DNA of 64,000 nucleotides from Ardenticatenaceae bacterium (GCA_020634245.1 JACKCC010000024.1:1-64000), one strand, 5' to 3'; shown: positions 35,600 through 46,455, counted from the first letter of the stretch. A program made the numbers and translations. The notes: generated from the sequence alone by a model not told the origin.

Positions 35600-36844
35600 A
35601 TGGTAATTACACACCTTTCGCTCACCAATTTTCGCAATTACGGCCGTTTAGAATTGGCAATTCCGGCGGGTACAACGCTGCTGCATGGCGATAACGCCCA
35701 GGGTAAAACCAATCTGCTGGAAGCCATCTACTACCTGGCCACTTCCCGTTCGCCCTACTCCGACCATGACTCGCAGTTGATAAACTGGGAAGCCGAGCAA
35801 GCGGATGAACCCGTTGTCGTTGGCCGGATCACGGCCCAGTTAACCAGCCAGACCGGCAGCCACCAACTGGAAATGCGGCTGATTCAGGAACGGGGGAGAA
35901 ACGGCCGTAACGGTCAAAAAAGCTTCCGCCGCGAAGCCCTCGTCAATCGACAAAAAGTGCGGCTCATGGATTTACTGGGCAACTTACGCGTCGTCCTTTT
36001 TTTACCTGAAGACGTTCAACTCATCACCGGCCCGCCCAGCAGCCGGCGGCGCTACATGGACATCACTTTATGCCAAATTGATCCTATTTACTGCCGGACT
36101 TTATCCCATTACAATAAAACCCTGGAACAACGCAACGCTTTGCTGCGTCAGCTGGCCGAAGGCAGCGGCAGCCGCGACGTTTTACCAATTTTTACCGAGA
36201 AATTAGTAACGCAAGGTAGTCAAATCTTTGCCCGACGCGCCGAATTCCTGACTAATTTGGCCCGTCAGGCCCAGCACATTCACTACGAAGCCTTAACAGA
36301 CGGACAAGAAACCATCCGGCTCAACTATCTTCCCCGCCTAACCGAAAGGGAAAATGGCGGGCAGCAAGATAAATCCGACCTGGAAACAACAGGTGAATGG
36401 CTGCAAAAACATCAAGGTGACATGAAAGCGATTGCGGCTCAATTTAGCCAATCTTTAACCGATGTCCAATTGACCGACATTCAGCGGGGGACGACCAGCA
36501 TTGGCCCGCACCGTGATGATTGGGAGTTGACAATTAACGGCCGTAAACTCAGCAGCTACGGTTCACGTGGCCAACAGCGCAGCGCCGTTCTGGCGCTAAA
36601 ACTCGCCGAAATCAACTGGATGGAAAAAAGGACTGGTGAAAAACCGATCCTCCTTTTAGATGAAGTCGTCGCCGAATTCGACGAAAAACGGCGCGCTTTA
36701 CTGTTAGCCTATGTACAACAATCAACCCAGGCCTTACTAACAGCAACCGATCCGGGGATGTTCCCGCCCGATTTCATGCAGCAAGTCACAAGCATGACTG
36801 TTACAAAAGGACAAATACACCCAGATCGTTTAGTTGAGTTATAA
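35600..36844 (+). CDS. recF: DNA replication and repair protein RecF
   Basis: A 414-residue SMC-like ATPase that loads RecA at gaps with RecO and RecR. Walker A is LLHGDNAQGKTNLLEAIYYL (residues 28-47), the signature region is YGSRGQQRSAVLALKLAE, and Walker B is ILLLDEVVAEFDEKRR. VVLFLPEDVQLITGPPSSRR is a typical RecF segment. It is not next to dnaA, dnaN or gyrB, as it is in many bacteria. Confidence 0.96.
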   Translation: MVITHLSLTNFRNYGRLELAIPAGTTLLHGDNAQGKTNLLEAIYYLATSRSPYSDHDSQLINWEAEQADEPVVVGRITAQLTSQTGSHQLEMRLIQERGRNGRNGQKSFRREALVNRQKVRLMDLLGNLRVVLFLPEDVQLITGPPSSRRRYMDITLCQIDPIYCRTLSHYNKTLEQRNALLRQLAEGSGSRDVLPIFTEKLVTQGSQIFARRAEFLTNLARQAQHIHYEALTDGQETIRLNYLPRLTERENGGQQDKSDLETTGEWLQKHQGDMKAIAAQFSQSLTDVQLTDIQRGTTSIGPHRDDWELTINGRKLSSYGSRGQQRSAVLALKLAEINWMEKRTGEKPILLLDEVVAEFDEKRRALLLAYVQQSTQALLTATDPGMFPPDFMQQVTSMTVTKGQIHPDRLVEL

Positions 36845-37046
36845 TTTCCAGAATAGGTATCGAGCCACAGCTACCGTACAATGTAAAGGTGATAGGTGAA
36901 AACGGGAAAATATTTTGGGCTAAAAGGCAATGGTTCTCCCATTTTCCCTGAGTAAACCACAAAGACACAGTGTATTTTTCACTAAAAAACTTTGGGTGGT
37001 TTATCTGATAAAGCGTAATTATTGGCGAAAACGAGAGACGTAAAGA
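36845..37046. other. Gap with an imperfect inverted repeat before the REC-cyclase gene
   Basis: AAACCACAAAGACACAGTG near 36954-36972 faces CACTAAAAAACTTTGGGTGGTTT near 36981-37003. These are the CACAAAGACAC words common in environmental genomes. No gene is supported here. Confidence 0.55.
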
Positions 37047-39035
37047 GTGATAAAATCAGGAATTGACCCAAGCGACCAGGCTGTTGTCCTGATCATCGAT
37101 GACAGCTTCGAAAACCGCTTACTCCTCTCCTCACAACTAAGCATCGAAGGCTATACCATTTTGCAAGCCAGCGGCGGCGCAGATGGTATCCAAATGGCCC
37201 AAGAGCATGACCCCGACATTATCTTGCTTGACGTGATGATGCCCGATGTAAATGGGTTTGAAGTCTGCAAAGTGCTAAAAAACGACGCGGCTACCAGCCT
37301 CATTCCTGTCATCATGGTCACAGCCCTGCGCGAAGTTCAATACCGCATTGAAGGCATCGAGGCCGGCGCCGATGAATTCCTGTCACGCCCCCATGTGCGA
37401 GAAGAACTCCTTGTTCGTGTCCGCACCCTCATCCGCCTTAAGCATGCCCGCGCCAATCTGGAAAAAGAACGCAATCGTCTGAAACGACTCTACGACATCA
37501 GCCGGGCAATCAGCACCCAACTCGACCTCAGTTCCATGATGGCCGATATTATCACCCATACCCAGGCCGCCATTGGTGCTACCAAAGGCAACATCATGCT
37601 GCTGGACGAAGAAGGGGAAGTCAGCCACAAATTCCTGATTCGAACCGGTGCTAAAGTCGAAGTAAGCGACAGTGTAACCCGCGCCGTCATGAACGAAGGG
37701 CTGGGCGGCTGGCTGGTCAAACATAAGCGGGGCGACATCATCGAAGACATCAGCCAGGACAATCGCTGGATCATGCTGCCTGATGATCAAGAAGAAACGG
37801 GAACAGCCATTGGCGTCCCACTCACCAGCACCAAACGAACCAAGCGTGTTGTGGGTGTTCTCATCCTCAATCATCCACATCCAGGTTATTTCCAACAAGA
37901 ACATCTGACGCTTTTAGAAGCCATTGCAGCCTCGATTACAGCTTCGATTGAAAATGCCGATTTGTTCAACGAAATAAGCGAAGAACGCCGTAAATTGGAG
38001 GCGATTCTGGCTCAATCAACGGACGCAGTTATCACGACCGATGAAGAATGGATGATTTCGATCTTCAACCATTCGGCGGAAAAGCTACTAGAAGTTCAGG
38101 CCAGTGACGTTATCGATAAATCCATCCGTGAAGTGCCGCAGTTGAGCATGTTGATTCCCATGTTTGAGAACGCCAGTGTTCACCTGACTCCACAGGAAAT
38201 CAGTCTCAACAATCACAAAACGTTGTACGCCACGGTATCACCCATTCAAGATGTCGGGTTTGCTGCTGTGATGCAGGATGTGACTGAATTCAAACGGATT
38301 GAGGAACTACGGCTGGAACAAGAGCGGCGAGAAAAAATGCAGGTGAAGGAAACTTTTTCCCGCTACATGGGACCTCGGCTGGTGGAGCATTTGCTGTCCC
38401 ATGAGCCAGGGTTGATGGCCCGCCGGGAACGACGTCATGCAGTGGTGATGTTTGCCGATTTGCGCAACTGGACCGGCGGGATGATTGCCAAAGTTAGCCC
38501 GGATGAGGCGATTAATCAGCTCAATGAGTTTTTCACGCATATGATGGAAATCGCATTGGATAATGACGGGACGGTGTTTGAACTGACGGCCGATGAGTTG
38601 TTGGTAGGCTTTAATGCCCCGTTTGACCAGGAGAATGCGGTGTATCTGGCTTTGAAAACGGCCGTTACCATGCAGCACAAATTTAACGCCCTGCGCCAGG
38701 GCTGGTATCAGCGGGCCGGCACTGAGTTAGGACTGGGCATTGGCATCGATCATGGAGATGTGTTGGTGGGAAATGTGGGGGCCGAATCGCGGCTCAGCTT
38801 CCGCATGGTCGGCGAAGCCATGAACCGGGCGCACCGCCTGGTGGAACTGGCCGAAGACGGGCAAATTGTCATTTCCCAATCGCTTTATCTGGCGCTTGCC
38901 CAAAATGCGCCAGCGTTGGTGAAGCGCATTCATTTTATCCAAATTGGCCCGGTTAAACTGAAAGGAATCACAAAGCCGCAGCTTTTGTACGCAGCCCAGG
39001 TGGCCAGGCCGCCTCTGGTTAAAAAAGCGTCGTAG
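37047..39035 (+). CDS. REC-GAF-PAS-class III nucleotidyl cyclase-like protein
   Basis: A 662-residue signalling protein. REC at 1-125 (VLIIDDS, phospho-Asp in DIILLDVMMPD), GAF at about 150-300 (SSMMADIITHTQAAIGATKG), PAS at about 310-410 (ILAQSTDAVITTDEEWMISI), then a class III cyclase homology domain from about 455 (VVMFADLRNWTGGM; GTVFELTADELLVGF; GIDHGDVLVGNVG; VGEAMNRAHRLVELA). Both metal Asp residues and the transition-state Asn and Arg are present, but the purine-specifying Lys position reads Glu and the second specificity position reads Arg. The product is therefore uncertain. GTG start. Confidence 0.88.
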   Translation: MIKSGIDPSDQAVVLIIDDSFENRLLLSSQLSIEGYTILQASGGADGIQMAQEHDPDIILLDVMMPDVNGFEVCKVLKNDAATSLIPVIMVTALREVQYRIEGIEAGADEFLSRPHVREELLVRVRTLIRLKHARANLEKERNRLKRLYDISRAISTQLDLSSMMADIITHTQAAIGATKGNIMLLDEEGEVSHKFLIRTGAKVEVSDSVTRAVMNEGLGGWLVKHKRGDIIEDISQDNRWIMLPDDQEETGTAIGVPLTSTKRTKRVVGVLILNHPHPGYFQQEHLTLLEAIAASITASIENADLFNEISEERRKLEAILAQSTDAVITTDEEWMISIFNHSAEKLLEVQASDVIDKSIREVPQLSMLIPMFENASVHLTPQEISLNNHKTLYATVSPIQDVGFAAVMQDVTEFKRIEELRLEQERREKMQVKETFSRYMGPRLVEHLLSHEPGLMARRERRHAVVMFADLRNWTGGMIAKVSPDEAINQLNEFFTHMMEIALDNDGTVFELTADELLVGFNAPFDQENAVYLALKTAVTMQHKFNALRQGWYQRAGTELGLGIGIDHGDVLVGNVGAESRLSFRMVGEAMNRAHRLVELAEDGQIVISQSLYLALAQNAPALVKRIHFIQIGPVKLKGITKPQLLYAAQVARPPLVKKAS

Positions 39036-39746
39036 TTAAAGGGGCTTCTTGGCAGGGACGCCAATGCGGCGCGGATAGGTGTCGGGGGTAACGGCCGTTT
39101 TCTCCACCACCACCAGATAATGTGTTTCCTTGCGCTGGGGCAGGTTGACGGGAAACAACGGCCGTACAGTGCCGCCTAACTCAACCATCGCGCGCCCGGC
39201 GGCAGCTACTTCTTCGGCAGCACCCGCACCCTTTTGCGCCAGAACAAAACCGCCCAACCGACACAACGGCAGCAAATATTCCACCAGAATACGCAGTTCG
39301 GCCACAGCGCGGGCCACTGCCCAATCGTATTGTGCGCGATGGGCCACATCCTGCCCCAGTAATTCTGCCCGCTCTGGCACAATAACCACGTCACGCAATC
39401 CCAGTTCCGCCACAACCACTTCCAGAAAATGGGTCTTTTTGACCACGCTTTCCACCAGCGTCAAACGCATGTCAGGAAATAAAATCTTGAGCGGTAGGCC
39501 AGGAAAACCGGCGCCTGTGCCCACATCAATGAGGGAACGGCCGTTCAAATCCCCCGTTACCAATGAACACGTCAGTGCATCCAAAAAATGGCGCTGCTGA
39601 ATCTGGCGCGGCTCCCTTATCGCCGTCAAATTCATCCGCTGATTCCAATCCAACAGCAATGTTTGATATCGCTCAAACTGATTGATTTGTTCTGGCGACA
39701 GGGTGATATTGAATACGGCCGTTTCCCGGACAAATTCTGCCAACAT
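39036..39746 (-). CDS. rsmG: 16S rRNA (guanine527-N7)-methyltransferase RsmG
   Basis: A 236-residue RsmG that methylates G527 of 16S rRNA. Family motifs: LLLDWNQRMNLTAIREPRQI, RHFLDALTCS, LIDVGTGAGFPGLPLKILFP (SAM site) and LTLVESVVKKTHFLEVVVAE, then WAVARAVAELRILVEYLLPL. The gene abuts the convergent cyclase gene with no gap, and its start lies two bases from the end of the upstream binding-protein gene, so it is probably co-transcribed with it. Confidence 0.95.
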   Translation of the reverse strand: MLAEFVRETAVFNITLSPEQINQFERYQTLLLDWNQRMNLTAIREPRQIQQRHFLDALTCSLVTGDLNGRSLIDVGTGAGFPGLPLKILFPDMRLTLVESVVKKTHFLEVVVAELGLRDVVIVPERAELLGQDVAHRAQYDWAVARAVAELRILVEYLLPLCRLGGFVLAQKGAGAAEEVAAAGRAMVELGGTVRPLFPVNLPQRKETHYLVVVEKTAVTPDTYPRRIGVPAKKPL

Positions 39747-39747
39747 C

Positions 39748-41568
39748 TTACCGGCTCCGCTCCAATTCCTTCTCCGACATATTAATCACATACGTATCGT
39801 ACTGTTCCCCGCCATACAATGCCGGAGCAAAATTCAGCCACGATTGCACCAAAATCTCCTCACCCCGCACATACAACGGAGCTAGCGGGAAAATGCCCTC
39901 GCCGCCAAAAAACATATCTTCAACCTCCCGATAGGTCAGAACACGATCCGCATAATCCAAAGTTCCTGCCGCCTGCCGGATCAAGCTGTCCACTTCCGAA
40001 CATTCACGATTCTGCCGGTTACTGCCATCAACACAATGCAGTAAATCACCAAACCAATTCTGGGCATCAGGGAAATAAGAAGCCCAGGCCAGTTCCCACA
40101 TATCCGGCCGCAAAACACCGGCATCAGCACGCGTCCGCGAGAGTAACGTGCCAAACTGCACCTGTTCAATAACAATTTGTTCCTCATCACAGCCCAGCTC
40201 TTCCACCCACATTCCCCGAATCAATTCCGCCTGGCGTAAAGAAAGGTCAGAAGTTGTAATCAACATTGTAATGGGTGGCATTGCGCGGCAGCTGCCAAAG
40301 CTGCTTTCTGCCAGCCACCGGCGGGCATCGTCCGGGCTGTACCCCACGCCAATTTGATCAATAGGCGGTCCAGCCATAACACCAGGCGGTTCCAAATGGC
40401 GCATTTGCAAAGCCAGCCCACCATAAAGCTCCTCTGCCAGCCGATCGCGATCAATCGCCGCGCTAAATGCCCGGCGAACTGTTGGCTCGCGAAAAACAGT
40501 ACTGTCAAAATTAAACCCCAGATAAAAAACAGTCTGTTCGGTAATAAATTGAATCTTTTGTGGGGACTCGTTGAAAATCGTCTCCCGTTCATCAACCGGC
40601 ATGGGACTGGTATCCAGGCTTTTGGCCTGCCATAGTTGATAAGAGGGCATAGCATCATCAAAATAGAGGATGTTCACAATGTCCGCATTGCCTGGCCGGA
40701 CAATAGGCCAGGCACTGTTGCGATGCAGCACCGTTTGCTCCCCCGTTTGCAGACCAGATACAGGCACAAACGGGCCGCTGGTAAGGAATGGCGTTTCTGT
40801 CTGGGTCAGCCAATTAGGGCCATATTCTTCCATCAATTCCGGTGGAACAGGGTTGAATATCCACAAACTGGTGATGGTTAAAAAGTAGCCGGCTGGTTTT
40901 GTTAAGGTAATTTCTAATGTGGAATCATCCAGTGCTTTAGCGCCAACTGCTTCCAAATCGCCCGGCGTGGGATCATTTGTGCCATAAAGCTGTTCACAGC
41001 CATCAATTAAGAAGAGGATATAAGCATCCGGAGCATTCGTGTCACGGCGGCAAAGGCGTTGGACGGCATAGACAAAATCATCAGCCACAACGGGACGCAC
41101 GGTTTCAACTGGACGAATCCCATCGACAACCTGTTCTGTTTCGCCCAATTGCACCCAGAAAATGTCGTCACGCAGGTGAAATGTCCAGATACGGCCGTCT
41201 GCACTCACATCCCAGCTTTGCGCTGCCTCGCCCTCGATGGTGTTGTTGGCATGATTAAAGTTGGTTAACCCGGCAAACAGGTTTTCAACCAGGTTAATGC
41301 CGTTTGGGTCTGTTGTCGTTTGCGGATCAATAGCCGGTACGCCACCCAAATAACTCAAATCAAGGGTGACCGGCTGGCGTGGCGGCTGTACGGCCGTATC
41401 CCCTGCCGGCGTGGCTGTTTGTTCGACCAGTTGGGTAATAATCGTCTCTTGCCCTTCTACCACAACAACACGCGTGACGACAATAGTCTCTATCGGCGGT
41501 TGATCACATGAAACAACAAATAAAAGGACAATCCAAAGAATGTGGTATAATTTGCGAAATCTTGTCAC
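39748..41568 (-). CDS. Extracellular solute-binding lipoprotein, family 5 (oligopeptide type)
   Basis: A 606-residue ABC-transporter binding protein. Signal peptide with lipobox VVSC (Cys near residue 21), a linker with TIVVTRVVVVEGQETI and TATPAG, then the SBP_bac_5 fold: LDLSYLGGVPAIDPQTTTDP, NLFAGLTNF, AQSWDVSADGRIWTFHLRDD (the family hallmark), FSAAIDRDRLAEELYGG. Its permease and ATPase genes are not in the window. rsmG follows on the same strand. Confidence 0.92.
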   Translation of the reverse strand: MTRFRKLYHILWIVLLFVVSCDQPPIETIVVTRVVVVEGQETIITQLVEQTATPAGDTAVQPPRQPVTLDLSYLGGVPAIDPQTTTDPNGINLVENLFAGLTNFNHANNTIEGEAAQSWDVSADGRIWTFHLRDDIFWVQLGETEQVVDGIRPVETVRPVVADDFVYAVQRLCRRDTNAPDAYILFLIDGCEQLYGTNDPTPGDLEAVGAKALDDSTLEITLTKPAGYFLTITSLWIFNPVPPELMEEYGPNWLTQTETPFLTSGPFVPVSGLQTGEQTVLHRNSAWPIVRPGNADIVNILYFDDAMPSYQLWQAKSLDTSPMPVDERETIFNESPQKIQFITEQTVFYLGFNFDSTVFREPTVRRAFSAAIDRDRLAEELYGGLALQMRHLEPPGVMAGPPIDQIGVGYSPDDARRWLAESSFGSCRAMPPITMLITTSDLSLRQAELIRGMWVEELGCDEEQIVIEQVQFGTLLSRTRADAGVLRPDMWELAWASYFPDAQNWFGDLLHCVDGSNRQNRECSEVDSLIRQAAGTLDYADRVLTYREVEDMFFGGEGIFPLAPLYVRGEEILVQSWLNFAPALYGGEQYDTYVINMSEKELERSR

Positions 41569-41710
41569 AATGCCATGCTATCTCATGCATTCCACCTCGA
41601 CAAGTTTTGTGTCGTTTAAATTTGGAAAAATAGAACTTTATTGCACGGTTAAGTCACGAGTAGTAATATAGTGGTGTTGGCACGCCACAGCTAAGGGAAC
41701 AGGATCCGCT

Positions 41711-42898
41711 ATGTATGAACGCGTACTGATTATCGACGATTCCAGGAAATTCGTGATTTTTAAGTGATTAGATTAAAACCAAAAGGGTTTGAAGTACTGA
41801 TGGCATCAAATGGCCTGATGGCCTGGAGATGGCTATTGCCAGAAGAACCCGATTTGATGATTGTTGATCAACAAATGCCCCGCCTGACTGGCCTGGAAGT
41901 ATTGAAAAGTTGCAGGAACGCGGCAGATTCCAGCCATTCTGGCAACAGCGTATGGTTCAGAAGAAATGCCGTGCAGGTATTCCGGTTAGGATTCGCGATT
42001 ACGTCATCAAAACCTTCGACGCCGATGAAATAAGCGAATCGGTTGACTGGCACTGCGCGAAAGTTGCTTTGCAGCGAGCGCGACCAGCTTGTCCAGCAAA
42101 TGGAAAGTAATTGCAGTTACAGCGCCGGCACAGGAACTTAATGTCCTGTACGGCGGGGCAAATCTGTTGCCTCCTCGCTTGATCTGGAGCGCTGCATCGC
42201 GGTAAAGGCCGTTTGCTGCCAGGGCGCAGAAGAAGGTTCCCCATGCTTCTGGATGAAGAACACGGTGAATTATATGTTCGAGCCTCCAAAAACCTGACCC
42301 AAAGCCCAATCCATGCGCAAAAAGTCACCGACAGCTCCAATGGTAAAGTCTATAACAAACGAGCCATCGCCATCGGCAATGACTCGCAATGGAAGCGAAC
42401 TCACAGCCCTACTCGTCAAATTCTCATTTACGTCCCCTGGTTCTACAAAAACAAACCCATTGGTGTCCTTTGGCGTCACCAATCATTTGAAGGAAACTTC
42501 ATTTGACAGCAACGACACTCGCGCCTTGTCAGCCCTGGGTGGCTACGCGACGATTGCGATTAACAACGCCAATATTTACAGCGAAATTGAACGGGAACGG
42601 GAAACCTTGAGCGCCATCGTCGATAAACGGATAGACCCGATTTTGGTCTTTGACGAGAACAATACGCTGATTTTAGTCAATGCTTCAGGACGCAAGGTTT
42701 TTGGTTTGCCAGACCTTCACTGCGGGACAACCTATCACCGATTTGATTCAAAATGCGGCGCGCTCGATTTCCTCACACAAGAAGAAACCGAGCAAAGCAA
42801 ATGAAAACTGAGCGGATTGTGCCGATGGTAAACGTTACGAAGCGGAATTGACACTCATCGACGGCGGTAGGCGGTCGGTGCTGCTGGTGGGCACTTGA
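41711..42898 (+). pseudogene. Frameshifted REC-GAF-PAS protein
   Basis: Starts MYERVLIIDDSR (REC), then breaks. Pieces in other frames continue as PKGFEVLMASNGL, EEPDLMIVDQQMPRLTGLEV (phospho-Asp region), then GAF-like MLLDEEHGELYVRASKNL and ALGGYATIAINNANIYSEIE, then PAS-like RIDPILVFDENNTLILVNAS, ending near LIDGG..RSVLLV with TGA at 42896. At least six frame changes are needed. Together the pieces give about 395 residues, so the gene was complete. Either decayed or affected by sequence errors; see the finding on this block. Confidence 0.7.
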
Positions 42899-43130
42899 TT
42901 AACGCTCTTTCCGCCTTGTGATTGCATCCAACCAAAATGATCTCGAAGCGCAGTCCGCACGGGCTGTACTTTATTTTTCCTACCAACTGTTCATCGACAA
43001 CATCTGGTTGTTTACCAAACAAAGTTCCGGAAACGGCCGTATTTTCCCAATAATGATCGTATATCAAGGCTGAATTTTTCGGCTACCACGTTTCTTTATC
43101 ATCATCCAGCCACAACATACCTATGTTCAT
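42899..43130 (-). pseudogene. Frameshifted small conserved protein
   Basis: Begins MNIGMLWLDDDKETW, breaks, and continues in another frame as PFPELCLVNNQMLS, later HFWLDAITRRKER and a TAA at 42899-42901. About 75 residues in all. It starts four bases after the end of the FtsK-like gene. I cannot name the family. It abuts the convergent REC-GAF-PAS gene. Confidence 0.5.
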
Positions 43131-43133
43131 TCT

Positions 43134-44395
43134 TCAAACCTCCCAGGAGTCCGATTCGTCAACCAAGTCATGGCGCCCACCGAATATTTTGATGCTTCTT
43201 GAGACCTCGGCCAGCATCACCTCCCAGCCATCAAAATGAAACGAGCGTTGATAACCGGACCTCGTCGCTATCCCTGATGGCCGGTCAGATCTGCCGGTCA
43301 TAAAAGAGGCGCTGGGACGATTTCGGTGTAAATCAGACACAAAATGCAAGTCATAATCATCAGTATACCGCTTCGAAAATGGGCCGCCCTCACCACCCAT
43401 AACGGTCAAAAGTCACCTCCCCAGCAAATACTCGGCCTGGGTGTCCATCAATCCGGTCGCGCCGTCCGCGCGGCGGATTCACCGTCACCCGCCCCACGAT
43501 GCGAACCGGCAAATTGGCCCGAAGTTGATTGTTCAAACGGCTGTTTCCGGAACTGGGTGCTTTAAACACAATGGATACCGGCACCGCCTCCGTGCTGAAG
43601 CAGCCGTTTGCAGCGGATTCAATACCACGTCGCCGCCTGTTTCCAGCAAATGGTCTACTTTGTCTATCAGTACCACGATCGTGGGCAGTTTTACCTGCCG
43701 CTGGCGGCGGTATTCCATCTCACCATGCAAAGTTCAGCGTTTCCACTGCTTCTTCCAAACGGTAGCTGATTCCGCCAGCATGTGAGGCAGAAAGATAGCG
43801 GCTGCAAATAGCGTAAGAATGGCGGCTAACGCCGTTTCTGGTCAATCACCAACAATTGAGCCGCGATCGCTGGTTTTTAAGGCCAGCGAAAGCGCTTAGC
43901 GTGCGAAGCAGGCTTCTTTGGGTTGCCTGAACCTTGTCACCGGCTATCAAAACATGGGAACATCAGGATTATCAAAATCACAGCACGGGATTGGCTGTTT
44001 TCATCCAACCCCAACGTCGCCGTCACCGGAGGTAGATCGGGCAGCGGCAGCAAATCCAATAATGCAACAGGCGGCGATTCTGGCCGGGTAATATACAATT
44101 TTAGCTGGCCATCTTCCCGGCTCAGGCGAACTCCTCAGGCACATTGAGCACCGATTTTAATTCATGTCAATCTCGCAGACGTTCCCAAATTTGGCTCAAC
44201 GACGAATTCAAATCAAAACTAATCGTTGGAACGCACAGTTCCGCCCGCCACTTGCGCTGAAAACTGATGCTGCGAAAAAGATACGTTCATCGGCTCGATT
44301 GCAGTTGCAATTGGTGCTGCAAACGATCCCGCTGCCCCTCGGTTAGTTGGTTGATTTTGCTTGCAGATATATCGTATATCCCGCCAAAAGAACAT
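43134..44395 (-). pseudogene. Frameshifted FtsK/SpoIIIE-like DNA translocase
   Basis: Pieces in several frames line up with an FtsK/SpoIIIE ATPase: KINQLTEGQRDRLQHQLQLQ (N-terminal coiled part), DGQLKLYITRPESPPVALLD, VILDNPDVPHVLIAGD (just before the Walker A site, which is damaged), LPTIVVLIDKVDHLLETGGD (Walker B region), then FKAPSSGNSRLNNQLRANLP and VRIVGRVTVNPP. The end is GGPFSKRYTDDYDLHFVSDL and a short tail. About 420 residues, shorter than FtsK, so probably a cytosolic relative. Many indels separate the pieces. Confidence 0.7.
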
Positions 44396-44419
44396 CACTT
44401 GTTCTGTTTTTATATTTAA

Positions 44420-44446
44420 AAAGGACGGCGGAAACGGCCGTCCTTT
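44420..44446 (-). terminator. Terminator-like hairpin between lexA and the FtsK-like gene
   Basis: AAAGGACGGC (44420-44429) pairs with GCCGTCCTTT (44437-44446) around a seven-base loop; on the minus strand a T-rich run follows. The second arm contains an ACGGCCGT octamer. Confidence 0.65.
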
Positions 44447-44457
44447 CATTTATCAGT

Positions 44458-45130
44458 AATATGATTATGCCGTCCGGCGCATCACCACTCATCACTTTAT
44501 CTTGAATTTCAACATTAGCCGCATCTACAGTATCCAGTCGGATTTGCTGGCTGCAACGAACAGTTTTGCATCTCGCGATGAAAATATTTCAGTGGGTCGA
44601 ATCGTCATCTTGGAGTCAAACAGCCACCATTTCTATTTTCGCCGTTTGTTCGCGCATGATCGCAATGTCGCCACTGCTGACCATCGCATCAATCATAGAA
44701 TTCTTTACGGTCAATGCAAACAATCCGACATCCTTTAACATAGAGAGGGACTTACTTCAACCATGTTCTCTCGTCGGTATAGTGTCCAGTATCAGGTAAA
44801 TCAATCGACGACCAGCAATCGTACCTACCATCGGAATACGGATCAACCGTTCAACAACATCGGCAACAGCTTCCAACTTTTCAGCCACAACCTAAACATT
44901 TCAGCTCGCGGCAAAGGAATATTCGTGATACGTCAGATCGCAGCTCAATGTTTTGACGCCTTCCAACTTATTCAAGTTGCAATTGACAACTGAGGTTGAA
45001 CTAATTTTCTTGACACTGCGCCCGATTTCACGGAGTCGTCGGTGGTCGGCTGTTTGCCTCCCACTAGTAATCCCATATGAATTGTAATATGTTCTGCTGT
45101 CTTCAGACAAAGGCTTTTCTTTGGCTACGA
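44458..45130 (-). pseudogene. lexA: Frameshifted LexA repressor
   Basis: Pieces in different frames match LexA: LSEDSRTYYNSY, LREIGRSVKKISSTSVVNCN then LNKLEGVKT (winged HTH; the intact form would read REIG.SV.ISSTSVV), then IRIPMVGTIA, and the peptidase core NSMIDAMVSSGDIAIMREQT with the catalytic Ser, ending KVMSGDA. About 220 residues if repaired. LexA controls the SOS response. The cleavage-site Ala-Gly pair falls in a damaged stretch (MVGTIAGR), so its state cannot be judged. Confidence 0.72.
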
Positions 45131-45189
45131 TGTAAAGCGCCTCGAGGTGCTGGGCGCATTGAAAATTTAAATATGGTCCAAACGCGCTG

Positions 45190-45233
45190 AAACCGGCTCG
45201 TTTGTTCTAAATGATACACGAACAAGCCGGTGT
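45190..45233 (-). terminator. Hairpin after murA
   Basis: CCGGCTCGTTTGTTC and GAACAAGCCGG form an imperfect stem just past the murA stop codon at 45238-45240, before lexA. Confidence 0.55.
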
Positions 45234-45237
45234 CGCG

Positions 45238-46455
45238 TCAATTTTCCAAGCGTTCTATCCTGTCTCAATGTACGTAATTTGTCTCTCGATCCGTTCGTAA
45301 CCCTGTCAATTTGTTGATGGCTGTTGATGGTTGTCTGACCATTGGCGCAAAGGCAGCCATTAATACTACGCATGCGCTGGCCGTTCGGGTTGGCACACCG
45401 TGCGGGCTGGCATAGCAAGTCGACCGGCTTCTTACCAGCACGCGATGGATCGTTACAAGACGATACGCGCCCCATAAAAACCAGATTGTCCACAAAGAAA
45501 AGCGGCTTTCGTACATCCAGTCGTGCAGCACCGACCCTGACTTGTAAGCCATTACTACGCGATATCACATTAAATCAGTGGAAACCGGGCTAGGGTAGCT
45601 GGGTTTGATTGGGAAGGTCCACCCAAGGATGGCAGACAGTCATGGTTTGATTAGCCGGTACGAGGATGTCATCGCTGGTCCGCCAGGTCAACAGCCCAGT
45701 TTTTCATATACCAAACGGATCATACCCAGGTTTTGCGTGGTCGGCGTTTTTGATACGGACTTCGCCGCCGTTACGGGTTGCCCCAATAAAACCGCCCACT
45801 TCCATAAATCAGCACCAATGCGAAATTCCGTACCTCGCCGATTCACACCTGATAATAAGACGGTTAGTTCCTGTCGCTTCAATTTTGGCGCCCATTTGAT
45901 TGAGGAAATCACAATCGCGCACGTGGTTCGATGCCGCGTTATCGATGATAGTTTCACCCTCATATTACCCATAACGGTGTTTTCAGTGGCAGTCACGCTT
46001 CGGCCAACAAAAATGCAGGTCTACGCAACCAGCGACGCATCCATGTGGAAGAGGCCGCGCCTCACACGTCAATCTTCCACGCCCAATGCTCCCAAAGTAC
46101 CCACAAGGGTGTTCAAACGGCCCGTCCTCAATCACATCGCCATCGGGCAAAGGCAAGTCAATTACCCAGGGCTGTAGCATTGGCCCAGAGAAATACAATG
46201 AAGCCCTGGTTTAGCCAGCCAGCTTTCATCCAATATAAGTTTTATGATTTTTGGCATGAAAATCGCCAACCTGCCGCCTAAACTATCGATCTACCCCAAC
46301 CTGAATGATCAAAATGTATTACGCATCTTGGAATATCAGGACATTATGTAAACAAACAATTGGTCGGTTAAAATGCAGGCGGGGATGAGTTTATGCATTT
46401 GTTAACACTGGCGGTAATCGCTTACCGATGCCACCCACGATGATAAATTTACCAT
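45238..46455 (-). pseudogene. murA: Frameshifted MurA, UDP-GlcNAc enolpyruvyl transferase
   Basis: Pieces in all three frames follow MurA order: HKLIPACILTDQ near the N terminus, SGPMLQPWVIDLPLPDGDVI, then DCDFLNQMGAKIEATGTNRL, GTEFRIGADL, GEVRIKNADHA, LGMIRLVYEKLG, HDWMYESR, LCANGQTTINSHQQIDR, ending ERLEN with TGA at 45238-45240. The span of about 1,218 bases equals a normal murA (about 420 codons), so this is a full-length gene with scattered indels. MurA is essential for peptidoglycan, so true loss would be surprising unless another copy exists. Confidence 0.75.
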
